DNA of 64,000 nt from Amia ocellicauda (Eukaryota; Chordata; Actinopteri; Amiiformes; Amiidae). Shown here piece after piece: positions 23,670 through 34,038 of this stretch (position 1 is its first letter; each line of letters begins with the position of its first letter). Position numbers and translations under genes: made by a program. The DNA lies in the NCBI RefSeq assembly GCF_036373705.1, contig NC_089869.1:13341676-13405675 (forward strand), written 5' to 3'. The notes beneath the pieces are model-generated. The model saw only the letters and a program-made list of their open reading frames with translations, was not told the DNA's origin and ran no database searches.

Positions 23670-24080
23670 GGTGTATGACATTTTTGAGAGTAAATTGCCT
23701 TCAGCAACCTCACCTTTTTAGCTGAGTTTGGCTATTCCTCACCCAGTTTTATTCCTCCTACACAGCTGTTTCTGTTTCAGTTAATGATTGTGTTTCAACC
23801 TACATATTGAATTGATGATCATTAGCACCTGTTTGGTATAATTGTTTAATCATACACCTCACTATATGCCTACAAAGTCCCTGACTTTGTGCAAATGTAC
23901 CTAGAAGAATTGATGCTGTTTTCAAGGCAAAGGGTAGTCGCACCAAATATGGGTTTGATGTAGATTTTTCTTCTGTTCAAAACTTTGTATTTCGTTAATT
24001 GATAAATATAATCTATTAACATGTCTATTTTTGAAAGCATTCTTACTTTACAGCATTTTTTCAACTTTTGCACAGTACTG
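22728..24080 (-). mobile_element. Tc1-like family B, copy 1 (3' end truncated)
   Basis: Homologous to the complete copy at 34039-35571. Its 5' terminus is at the right (TTTTGCACAGTACTG ending at 24080), with the long inverted-repeat arm spanning 23889-24080. The other arm is missing: homology stops at 22728, within the last third of the transposase, against a TA/TG microsatellite. Confidence 0.85.
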
Positions 24081-24092
24081 TGTGTGTGTGTA

Positions 24093-24140
<48 letters not shown>
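24081..24140. repeat. (TG)n(TA)n microsatellite at the family B terminus
   Basis: About 28 bp of TG-type repeats then about 32 bp of TA repeats, starting immediately at the element end. Confidence 0.95.
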
Positions 24141-24143
<3 letters not shown>

Positions 24144-25211
24144 GAAAAAACATTGCAAGTTAACAATTAACAAGTTTGATTACTGTATTTATTAATGAAG
24201 AGGCTAATTCAGCTCTTTTACACAGTTCTTCCATAAGGTATAGTTCTTGTACAGATATATTATTTGCATGTATAATAAGTCAATTATTGTATTATGTAGA
24301 AACATTAATCTTGTTATGTTACAGATTTAATGTTGCAGCATATAAGAAATATAACATCTAGAGTTTTTACATCATAGTGCACATTATGCCTGAAAAGTTT
24401 TTTATTAATTCTTATACTCTTGATCAGTTTGACTAAACTCTTAGCCCTTAGTTATTTTGTTTTTGTTTAATATTGTTGGAGTCAACTGTCATTTTCCCAA
24501 ATCTGTAATGTTGTTTATTTTTTACTTCAAGCATATGAGTCAGTCCAGCTTTCGTTCCTACTAATATTGGCAGATAAGATGTACTCAGCTCAGCTTTAAC
24601 CATCATTTCCCAACATATAAATCTTTCCAGAACAAAGTTGAAGTCCATGATAAGAGTGTTATTGTTATCTTATCAAATTGGCTTGGACTCCTCTTCACAT
24701 AAACTTCACATCCTCAAGTTCCTCCTTGTTCATTATAAAGACTTCTCTCCGAACCCTAGATAGACAGTGCTGTCAAGGATGGCTTACCAGCCATCAGTTT
24801 CTACTGAATCAAAATGTCATACCATACAAGGGAGCCGGGATCCATGAGCCACTTTATTATAACTTCAATTAGTCCAGGAAATGGAAAAATGACAAGTTTG
24901 GAAACTTGTTCCATTTCTTGACACTTTGCCCCTGAACTGCATGCAAATCATAGTGGAGACAGATTTTATTTGCATGCACTACATACTCATAATATTCCTA
25001 ATATAATACATATCCCAAATAAATCTTATGCATAACTCACTGGAATTTAATTTTGTACCTTTCCCCACACCTATTTCCATGTAGATTGCCAGTAATCTAC
25101 ATGCTAAAAACCTTTTGAATTCTGAAAGTCCAGGTCTCTTTTATCAGAGGTGACTGCCTAATAAAATAAAGCATTAATTAAAAATTAAATAAAGGACCTG
25201 TTAATAAACGG

Positions 25212-25451
25212 CTAAGATTCTCTATTCTCTAACTGAACCATACTTAACTGGCATGAGACTCTTGTGTTTCGGTGTTTATTGTGACCATCAAGTTCCCTGA
25301 ATGTCAATACCATTTCAGGCCGGTCCAGTTGACTATGAAACATCCAGGCTTCAATCACAATCTCATTACGCTGAAGTGACTGCAAGTGGAAGAATTTGGC
25401 ACTTCCGTCCCTGAAAATATGTGGATCTGTGGCCAAGTTCCCCTTTTTCAT
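25212..25451 (-). other. Unrecognised 79-codon ORF, protein-like composition
   Basis: ATG at 25451, TAG at 25214-25212. Unlike neighbouring chance ORFs it has balanced amino acid use, with segments such as GSAKFFHLQSLQRNEIVIEAW and VLTFRELDGH, and varied codons. I do not recognise the family. No good splice sites border it, so it could be a chance ORF, a decayed exon or a retrocopy remnant. Confidence 0.15.
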
Positions 25452-28274
25452 AACAGGCAGAAACAGTCAATACAATCCAATAGAAAGATTTATTTATAAC
25501 CTAACAACATGACGTCTTTTGGCGACTAAGGTGAAAAAGTCGCTGTGTGATTTATACTGTAGGTGCTGCCGAGAGGCTATGCTGCTAGGCAGACATTTTC
25601 AATCCGTTTAAAGCACCGTGACATTAGTCGTAATTTTAACCATAATGGATGGATTTAATCCTTAAATGATTTATATAAAGCAGCACTGATAAGATGTGCA
25701 TGAAACAAAAAATAATAATGTTATTGACACTTTATGAGAAACATATGGCACAAGTAAAGAACATTTGGAACAATAAACTGGCCAGTGGTCTGTGTGAGCC
25801 TTAAAACAAATCATAATTTAAATGATTTACAGTTAAATAAGATGTGCATTTTTCAAACTCACTGCACACTTTATGTAGTAATTACACATTATTACAAAGT
25901 GAGTCACTTGGTAATAATAAGTCAAAAATAGATGGTGACTCTGAGTATCTCTGTTAATTTAATTAACTGATTCCTGACATAATGTATAATGTAGATAAAA
26001 TTAATCCATACTGTAAATGTGCTTAAGTAAACTAAAACTCCATTACTGCGAGCCCCAACAGCTTTGCTTACTGTAGGTGTGAGAGTAAAAATGCCCTCAA
26101 CTTTTTCAGGAGGGAATGCCAGTGTAAAACATGAGCAATGCACTGATCAGAGTTGCCTATCATATGGATTTCTTGCACAGTTTACTGGATTTTGTAGAAG
26201 AAAGGACTAATTAATGTAAATGTCTGCAGGAACGAAACCAATTAAGTAAATAAAAATGTTTATGAAATATCGCTTAAACACATTTAGCTTTCCTTTACTT
26301 CTGGATGAATCTTTCCTAATTATACAGGTTCATTTACTGTGACAAATCTGTTCTAAGAACTACATTAGGATTCCCTCTGCCAACATAAATATGCAAAGCA
26401 CTATTTTTAACAATAGTGACATCTTAAAAACATATGACTGTGTCTTAAGATTCTTTGTTAATTTGATCTAGAACAGACCTCACAAAGCATAGCACATAAT
26501 TGGGCTAGCAGTCAGAACAAAATAGTCTTAAGGGAGAAGTTAGACTAATGCAGCACATATGAAGTTTTCAACCTAATAAAGTTGGAGCACATGGGATATA
26601 TAAGCATGTGATGAATAAGAAGCAATGCATAGACAGAGAAGACCCCAAAGTCTTTATGATAAGAGCGGTGCGTTTTCATAATAAACCTCCATGTGGAACA
26701 GGTTAAATAAAGCTTTCCATTTTCAAAATTGAGGATTATGCTATTTATGTAATACTGCTTGTACTGTTGGTGTAGGCTAACAACATCATTATAGCCCCAA
26801 CCACGCTGAAATTTCACCTAAGGCGCTTAAAACATGAACATGCATGGGAGTATCTCTTATGGGGTTAAAATAAATAGCTCGGAAATGGTATAAAACAGGA
26901 AACGGAGGTATTTAACAAAGCAATCTGATAAAATGAGAATACTTATCCTAGACATGTATTCATAATAAAGAGGCGGTTGAGCAAGATTTGTTCCTGCATT
27001 AAAAAGTACAGAAATACAAACATTAATTTATGAAGTAACCATTATATATAAATCTATACAACCCATGGATGAGTGTGTTTTTGATTCGTATTAAAAATAA
27101 TAAAAATGTTCTTTTAATTTACTTAATGTTTTCATATTATTTTTTCAGTCAGTTAGTTTCTGGGCAAACAATGAAGATTGGTTTATTATCAATGTACTTT
27201 AGTTTAATAGTATAGTTCTGCAAGATTTCTTAAAAGGTGAGTTGCACAGCATTTTTTTTTTACTGTGTTGGTGTGTGGGCTGAACTCTTCATTTTTACCA
27301 GGGATCATAAAACGTGCAACGGCACTATTAAAATGCATTGATGAATTAAAGTTAAATCTCCCTGTGTGCTTGATTACTGAACTAATTGCACAGTAAATAT
27401 AAGCAACAATGTAATAGGAGACAGAACCAGACAATATGTCAATGTATTGTGTTATAATGATGGGATATATGCTTTTGCTGTACCACTTAGGTTCATTTAT
27501 TTCTGCGATTCCTAATTTAAAAACAGAATTATGTTTCCATGTGTTTCACATGTCTAGTGTCCTTGGGTATTGCAAAAATAGTTCCACTTTAATTTTGGCA
27601 AGTGATGCTCTTCAGGAAACCTATTAATATTTCACTAAACAAAATTAATACTTCTTACAGTATTTGGATTTCATTTTGGGAACAAAAGTGAGAATTATTA
27701 CTTCTATATGCTTGTTTCTGTTTGTGAAGAGGTTTTTATGATTCTAACTGGGTGGGCATAGATGTATTAGTTTAATCTATAATGTTATTTGCATTTATGT
27801 TTTCTGAATCTGACATGGAAACTGATTTCCGTAACAATTTGGCAATTAAAATGTTATAAGGCCTTTCAATCTATAAAAGCATATTAAAATTAATACTTTT
27901 TGCTGATTACATAGCCCTTTCATCTAAGAGTACCAACAACAATATTCATTAGAGTGTTTTTAACATAAGCAAAGCCTTCAAACAGATTCATTCAACTTTT
28001 TATTTGTCTGTTTGTCTAACAAAGTAGTACAAATTAGTAAATCTAGTGAGTGAGCCATTTAAAAAGCCTGGATATCCAAGGCTCCAAAGATATAAATGAA
28101 CTCGGTGTTTTCAGATTAGAGTGTAGATTTTTTTAATGCTATTTCATAGGAATTTTGTCAGTTATATATATTTGTCAATGTTGATTTAGTGATTTAACCT
28201 AATCCGAATATTAAGTAATAGTAAGTAAAAACGTTTACAGTATCTGTAGGTAATAATAATATTAGCTGCTGAAC

Positions 28275-28275
<1 letters not shown>

Positions 28276-28342
<67 letters not shown>
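28276..28342. repeat. (ATT)n microsatellite
   Basis: About 22 ATT units with one interruption (TTTTATT). Seen directly. Confidence 0.95.
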
Positions 28343-29709
28343 GTTTAAGTAAAGAACTCTTATGGTATTTGTTTCTTTATAATACTGTGCATTGTCATGG
28401 CATCTAAACTTATTTTTGTATTACTTTTGTACAGTGAACAAGTCAGATTTCTAATTAGCATAGTAACTTTGTTTATGGCTTTATCCAGTCAGGTAAGTTC
28501 AGCTAAATTATCTCTGAAAATGATTCTGCTTAATTGCTCTGCCTAAAGAAAACAATTCATATTCTTTCATAAATGAAGGGTTGCAATGGTGAAGGGAGAT
28601 AAAAGGTCAGTAACAATCCACTTGTTACTTTGTATCCAAGACAAATTGTGCCCTCTTAAGTGGTAATATATTTCTAAGGACTCATGCAAAAAGAAACAAA
28701 GCATCTTGTGTCTATGTGAACTTTACACAGTACAATTCAATTCAAGCACTCTATATGCATATTCATTCCACCGGCATACAGCCCCATATTTATGCAAATG
28801 CTTCAAATACAGGTATTTCAGTGAAGATGAGTGATCATCACCTTTGCTGTCTCTATATTGTGTTCATTAGGACACACTGTCTAATTCAAGTCCATCGATT
28901 GAAATACTATGTAGCATCTCTGACCAGACATTTGTATGGTTGAGAAAAATAAAATAAAATTGAAAACTGACCTAGCACTCTGATATTTTAAGTGTTCTTG
29001 TTGAAATAAATGCATACAAAAATCAATGACTTCTTTCAATTATCTTGGAAGCACCAATAAAGAGTGAGTGAATTGTACTGTTATAGTCTGTCTGCTTCCT
29101 TGCTGTCAGTTGCAGAATTAGGATCATACATTTCTGACAAGACAAAGACGTCAAAGACTGGAAAAACAAACGTCCTTATATTGGACAAGAATAAATTACA
29201 AATGCTGTTAGGAAATACTTTTAATTATAAATAAGTTGATTGCTGTACAGTAGTTTCAAGATGTGGGTCACACCGTATTTATCTTGCTTCAAACTTAGTT
29301 TCACTGTAAGCAAATGTAAGAAGTTGAACTTCAAGGATCTTTCCTTTTCATTGTGCTGAGCCATTTAAATACAGTAAAGTGAAGTTTAGAGTAATTATAA
29401 CTTGCACTGATTGGATATTTAAAAGTAATGTTTCCAGTCAGTGGAAATAAGAAAACAATAAGAGAAGGTGTTTAACACATACAGTGAGGGAAAAAAGTAT
29501 TTGATCCCCTGCTGATTTTGTAAGTTTGCCCACTGACAAAGAAATGATCAGTCTATAATTTTAATGGTAGGTGTATTTTAACAGTGAGAGACAGAATAAT
29601 GGCAAAAAAATCCAGAAAAACGCATTTCAAAAAAGTTATAAATTGATTTGCATGTTAATGAGGGAAATAAGTATTTGATCCCCTATCAGTCAGCAAGATT
29701 TCTGGCTCC

Positions 29710-29806
29710 CAGGTGTCTTTTATACAGGTAACGAGCTGAGATTAGGAGCACTCTCTTAAAGGGAGTGCTCCTAATCTCAGCTCGTTACCTGTATAAAAGA
29801 CACCTG
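29710..29806. promoter_or_regulatory. 97-bp near-perfect palindrome upstream of the family C transposase
   Basis: Arms starting CAGGTGTCTTTTATACAGG and ending CCTGTATAAAAGACACCTG meet at CTTAAAG around 29758, with about one mismatch. Each arm carries TATAAAAG, so a TATA box faces the transposase ATG at 29849 and another faces the left terminus. Probably the element's promoter; the hairpin potential is seen directly, the function is inferred. Confidence 0.6.
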
Positions 29807-29848
29807 TCCACAGAAGCAATCAATCAATCAGATTCCAAACTCTCCACC

Positions 29849-30860
29849 ATGGCCAAGACCAAAGAGCTGTCCAAGGATGTCAGGGATAAGATTGTAGACC
29901 TACACAAGGCTGGAATAGGCTACAAGACCATCGCCAAGCAGCTTGGTGAGAAGGTGACAACAGTTGGTGCGATTATTCGCAAATGGAAGAAACACAAAAT
30001 AACTGTCAGTCTCCCTCGGTCTGGGGCTCCAAGCAAGATCTCACCTCGTGGAGTTTCAATGATCATGAGAACGGTGAGGAATCAGCCCAGGACTACACGG
30101 GAGGATCTTGTTAATGATCTCAAGGCAGCTGGGACCATAGTCACCAAGAAAACAATTGGTAACACACTACGCCGTGAAGGACTGAAATCCTGCAGCGCCC
30201 GCAAGGTCCCCCTGTTCAAGAAAGCACATGTACAGGCCCGTCCGAAGTTTGCCAATGAACATCTGAATGATTCAGAGGAGAACTGGGTGAAAGTGTTGTG
30301 TTCAGATGAGACCAAAATTGAGCTCCTTAACTCGCCGTGTTTGGAGGAGGAGGAATGCTGCCTATGACCCCAAGAACACCATCCCCACCGTCAGACATGG
30401 AGGTGGAAACATTATGCTTTGGGGGTGTTTTTCTGCTAAGGGGACAGGACAACTGCACCGCATCAAAGGGACAATGGACGGGGCCATGTACCGTCAAATC
30501 TTGGGTGAGAACCTCCTTCCCTCAGCCAGGGCATTGAAAATGGGTCGTGGATGGGTATTCCAGCATGACAATGACCCAAAACACACAGCCAAGGCAACAA
30601 AGGAGTGGCTCAAGAAGAAGCACATTAAGGTCCTAGAGTGGCCTAGCCAGTCTCCAGACCTTAATCCCATAGAAAATCTGTGGAGGGAGCTGAAGGTTCG
30701 AGTTGCCAAACGTCAGCCTCGAAACCTTAATGACTTGGAGAGGATCTGCAATGAGGAGTGGGACAAAATCCCTCCTGAGATGTGTGCAAACCTGGTGGCC
30801 AACTACAAGAAACGTCTGACCTCTGTGATTGCCAACAAGGATTTTGCCACCAAGTACTAA
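29849..30860 (+). pseudogene. Tc1-like DD34E transposase with a single frameshift
   Basis: ATG in good context (CCACCATGG) starts [19 protein letters not shown]. The N-terminal paired-like DNA-binding domain is intact: one HTH near residues 10-50, a GAP..S linker and a second HTH. After [10 protein letters not shown], near 30330, the frame shifts by a small deletion, and a second frame starting [12 protein letters not shown] continues to TAA at 30860. The catalytic triad is visible across the two frames: D in SDETK, D in [10 protein letters not shown] in NPIENLW, with 34 residues between the last two, as in classical Tc1. The C-terminus is full length. Apart from that shift I saw no stops, so this is a recently disabled copy. 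Confidence 0.85.
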
Positions 30861-31619
30861 GTCGAAGGGGTCAAATACTTATTTCACTCAATTAACATAC
30901 AAATCAATTTATGACTTTTTTGAAATGCATTTTTCTGGATTTTGTTGTTGTTATTCTGTCTCTCACTGTTAAAATACACCTACTATTAAAATTATAGACT
31001 GATCATTTCTTTGTCAGTGGGCAAACTTACAAAATCAGCAGGGGATCAAATACTTTTTTCCCCCCACTGTACATTTCTTTATTATGTATTGTGATTTGAG
31101 CAAATACCATACTCACCAAAATGATTTATCAGGTTATATTTAATTCAGCTCTCTGTCTTTTTAGGGCGAGCAAAGGAAGGGATACAAAGCCATTTCATAC
31201 CAGATGTCACTAATTAGTGTGCATGCACTGCCCTTGCAAGCTGTTTGAATTATCTTTGAGTCAAAATCGAAAGTGATTTTCAAGTCATTGAGATTTTGAA
31301 AAGTGGGCAGCTGGTACTAATTCAGTTTGTCAAACATGAAATTATAAATGGGAATAATAGTGCAGACATGTATGATATTTTTCTACCTTTGTCCATCAAG
31401 CTTAATTTTCATTTTTGGTTAAGTTAATCAGTTTCCAGTGAGTTGAATCACCAATGCTGTTTTAAAATAGCATTATTTAGAATAATTATGAATGAGAAAT
31501 ACGTTGGTAACACTTTAAGTCTCCCAGTTACATTGTATTTACATTGTAGTTACTCATAAGTACAGTGTAATTATGCATTATTATATTGTACTTAATGTAT
31601 AAAATTAATTAATGGTATA

Positions 31620-32840
31620 CACTCACCTAAAGGATTATTAGGAACACCTGTTCAATTTCTCATTAATGCAATTATCTAACCAACCAATCACATGGCAGTT
31701 GCTTCAATGCATTTAGGGGTGTGGTCCTGGTCAAGACAATCTCCTGAACTCCAAACTGAATGTCTGAATGGGAAAGAAAGGTGATTTAAGCAATTTTGAG
31801 CGTGGCATGGTTGTTGGTGCCAGACGGGCCGGTCTGAGTATTTCACAATCTGCTCAGTTACTGGGATTTTCACGCACAACCATTTCTAGGGTTTACAAAG
31901 AATGGTGTGAAAAGGGAAAAACATCCAGTATGCGGCAGTCCTGTGGGCGAAAATGCCTTGTTGATGCTAGAGGTCAGAGGAGAATGGGCCGACTGATTCA
32001 AGCTGATAGAAGAGCAACTTTGACTGAAATAACCACTCGTTACAACCGAGGTATGCAGCAAAGCATTTGTGAAGCCACAACACGTACAACCTTTAGGCGG
32101 ATGGGCTACAACAGCAGAAGACCCCACCGGGTACCACTCATCTCCACTACAAATAGGAAAAAGAGGCTACAATTTGCACAAGCTCATCAAAATTGGACAG
32201 TTGAAGACTGGAAAAATGTTGCCTGGTCTGATGAGTCTCGATTTCTGTTGAGACATTCAGATGGTAGAGTCAGAATTTGGCGTAAACAGAATGAGAACAT
32301 GGATCCATCATGCCTTGTTACCACTGTGCAGGCTGGTGGTGGTGGTGTAATGGTGTGGGGGATGTTTTCTTGGCACACTTTAGGCCCCTCAGTGCCAATT
32401 GGGCATCGTTTAAATGCCACGGCCTACCTGAGCATTGTTTCTGACCATGTCCATCCCTTTATGACCACCATGTACCCATCCTCTGATGGCTACTTCCAGC
32501 AGGATAATGCTCCATGTCACAAAGGTCGAATCATTTCAAATTGGTTTCTTGAACATGACAATGAGTTCACTGTACTAAACTGGCCCCCACAGTCACCAGA
32601 TCTCAACCCAATAGAGCATCTTTGGGATGTGGTGGAACGGGAGCTTCGTGCCCTGGATGTGCATCCCACAAATCTCCATCAACTGCAAGATGCTATCCTA
32701 TCAATATGGGCCAACATTTCTAAAGAATGCTTTCAGCACCTTGTTGAATCAATGCCACGTAGAATTAAGGCAGTTCTGAAGGTGAAAGGGGGTCAAACAC
32801 AGTATTAGTATGGTGTTCCTAATAATCCTTTAGGTGAGTG
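31620..32840 (+). mobile_element. Tc1-like family D (DD36E), structurally intact
   Basis: A 1221-bp element flanked by TA (31618-31619 and 32841-32842). The two termini are perfect 29-bp inverted repeats starting CACTCACCTAAAGGATTATT. It carries one uninterrupted transposase gene. It is inserted in the left arm of the older element at 31506-33453, so it is the younger of the two. Confidence 0.95.
31768..32808 (+). CDS. Tc1-like transposase, DD36E spacing, intact
   Basis: A 346-residue open frame from ATG at 31768 to TAG. Residues about 1-115 form the paired-like DNA-binding region with two helix-turn-helix motifs (SISQSAQLLGFSRTTISRVY; RATLTEITTRY) separated by a basic linker. The RNase H-like catalytic domain has Asp155 (WSDESRF), Asp246 (FQQDNAPCHKG) and Glu283 (NPIEHLW); 36 residues lie between the last two, instead of the 34 of classical Tc1. 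The end GGQTQY is typical of this group. The enzyme would cut and paste the element at TA sites. Spacing and motifs resemble the DD36E group reported in animals as Incomer (from memory). No stop or frameshift is present, so the copy may be functional or very recently inserted. Confidence 0.93.
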   Translation: MGKKGDLSNFERGMVVGARRAGLSISQSAQLLGFSRTTISRVYKEWCEKGKTSSMRQSCGRKCLVDARGQRRMGRLIQADRRATLTEITTRYNRGMQQSICEATTRTTFRRMGYNSRRPHRVPLISTTNRKKRLQFAQAHQNWTVEDWKNVAWSDESRFLLRHSDGRVRIWRKQNENMDPSCLVTTVQAGGGGVMVWGMFSWHTLGPSVPIGHRLNATAYLSIVSDHVHPFMTTMYPSSDGYFQQDNAPCHKGRIISNWFLEHDNEFTVLNWPPQSPDLNPIEHLWDVVERELRALDVHPTNLHQLQDAILSIWANISKECFQHLVESMPRRIKAVLKVKGGQTQY

Positions 32841-32979
32841 TATGTAAGTACATAATTGTAACTATATTTCTTTGTTAAATGAACACGATTACATATAAAA
32901 CTGGTCCCAATTTTCCAATTTAAAAAGCTAAATATGTTTTGAAAATGAGTGGACAATGTAAACAAATGGCAGTGTCAAT

Positions 32980-33243
32980 CCACCCATTTTCAATCCCACT
33001 TATCCTGGTGAGGGTTGTGGCAGCAGCAAACTAAGCAGGGAGGACCAAACCTCCCTTTCCTGGGGTACAGATTCAAACTCCTGGGGGATTCCCCGGTATT
33101 TCCAGCCAGGAGATATAGGCTTAATCCCTCCAGCATTTTCTGGATCTGCCTTTAGATCTCCGCTCAGTGGGCCATGGCTCCAAAGTTAGCCTCCCAGTGG
33201 GCATTCTTATCAGATGCCCCAATGGGCGGAGATCTACAGGCTA
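32980..33243. repeat. Fish LINE/SINE-type repeat fragment
   Basis: GC-richer sequence beginning CCACCCATTTTCAATCCCAC and TTATCCTGGTGAGGGT, then CAGCCAGGAGATATAGGCTT and TCAGATGCCC. These words recur in dispersed fish LINE/SINE copies, but I cannot fix the family or orientation. It lies in the centre of the older inverted-repeat element. Confidence 0.5.
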
Positions 33244-33453
33244 GAAAGTTGGGACCAGTTTCATAAGTCACAGGTGCATTTATGAAAAAATGTATTTACA
33301 AATGTAGTTACAACTGTGTACTTACATATACTGTTAATCATTTTTTACACATTAAGTACATGTAGTAATGCATAATTTGTTCTTATGAGTAACTACAGAT
33401 GTACCTACTATGTAAATAATCTGTATCTGGGAGGCTTATTGTAAAGTGTTACC

Positions 33454-34038
33454 CTAGGTCCTATCCTATCAAATGTTTGTAATGTCATAGCTTCTTGTTC
33501 CCATGAAATGGTACTGTTTTGGCCAGCTCAAAGCAAGCTCATAACGTTGCTTTTGTTACATATTATATTATATCTTGACAAAGCGATGATACCATTCTCT
33601 TACATATAACAGCTGGCAAAATATGTTATTACATTCTTGGCTATTGACTTTTAATGATGGATGCAATTTACCAAAGTCTTGTCCACATGGCGTCGAGTTT
33701 TTCTAGCATTGGCCCCTCAGACATAACTATTAGGCAAGAAAAGTATTGCACTGTCTCTGTCCTTGACAGGCTTAGACTGAAAAACAATTATTATCTTTGA
33801 CAATTCCCTCCTGGAACAAAGCAGCAGATTTCAATCAAAGTTGAAGTCAAAGTCATACAGTTTCATCAATATTGACTAAAGGCTAACGCTCTAACTCTCC
33901 ACAATGTTTCATGACCTTATAGTTGAGGATGCCTGTGTAAAGATGAAATCTCTCTTAACCTTACTGAAGCAATATTTACAGTACCATTGCTAAACTTTGT
34001 TCTGATGCTTAGGTTTTGTTTCTGTTTTGATATTTATA
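33454..34038. other. Intergenic, nothing recognised
   Basis: AT-rich spacer between two mobile elements; no coding or repeat structure recognised. Confidence 0.5.

Larger units (their letters stand above)
24141..29481. other. Intergenic, no gene recognised
   Basis: AT-rich sequence. It holds an ATT microsatellite and one protein-like ORF on the minus strand (25212-25451), annotated separately; nothing else was recognised. Confidence 0.45.
29482..31069 (+). mobile_element. Tc1-like family C (DD34E), near-complete with IR/DR ends
   Basis: A 1588-bp element flanked by TA on both sides (29480-29481 and 31070-31071). The left end begins CAGTGAGGGAAAAAAGTATT; the right end carries the inverse in slightly diverged form (AATACTTTTTTCCCCCCACTG). 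Each arm has a second inner copy of the motif (AATGAGGGAAATAAGTATT near 29656-29690; its inverse near 30861-30893), the IR/DR arrangement known for fish Tc1 elements, where the two repeats are transposase binding sites. Confidence 0.95.
31506..33453. mobile_element. Older DNA element with long inverted arms, carrying nested insertions
   Basis: The left end is GGTAACACTTTAAGTCTCCC (31506); the right end is the inverse (GGGAGGCTTATTGTAAAGTG, then TTACC to 33453). The arms match further inward, for example AGTTACTCATAAG, TATGCATTA, GTACTTAATGT and AAACTGGTCCCAA. The left arm is split into 31506-31619 and 32841-about 32925 by the family D Tc1. The centre (about 32980-33243) holds an unrelated repeat fragment. 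No ORF of its own remains. The GGTAACACTTTA ends mark a repeat family common in vertebrates. Confidence 0.75.
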
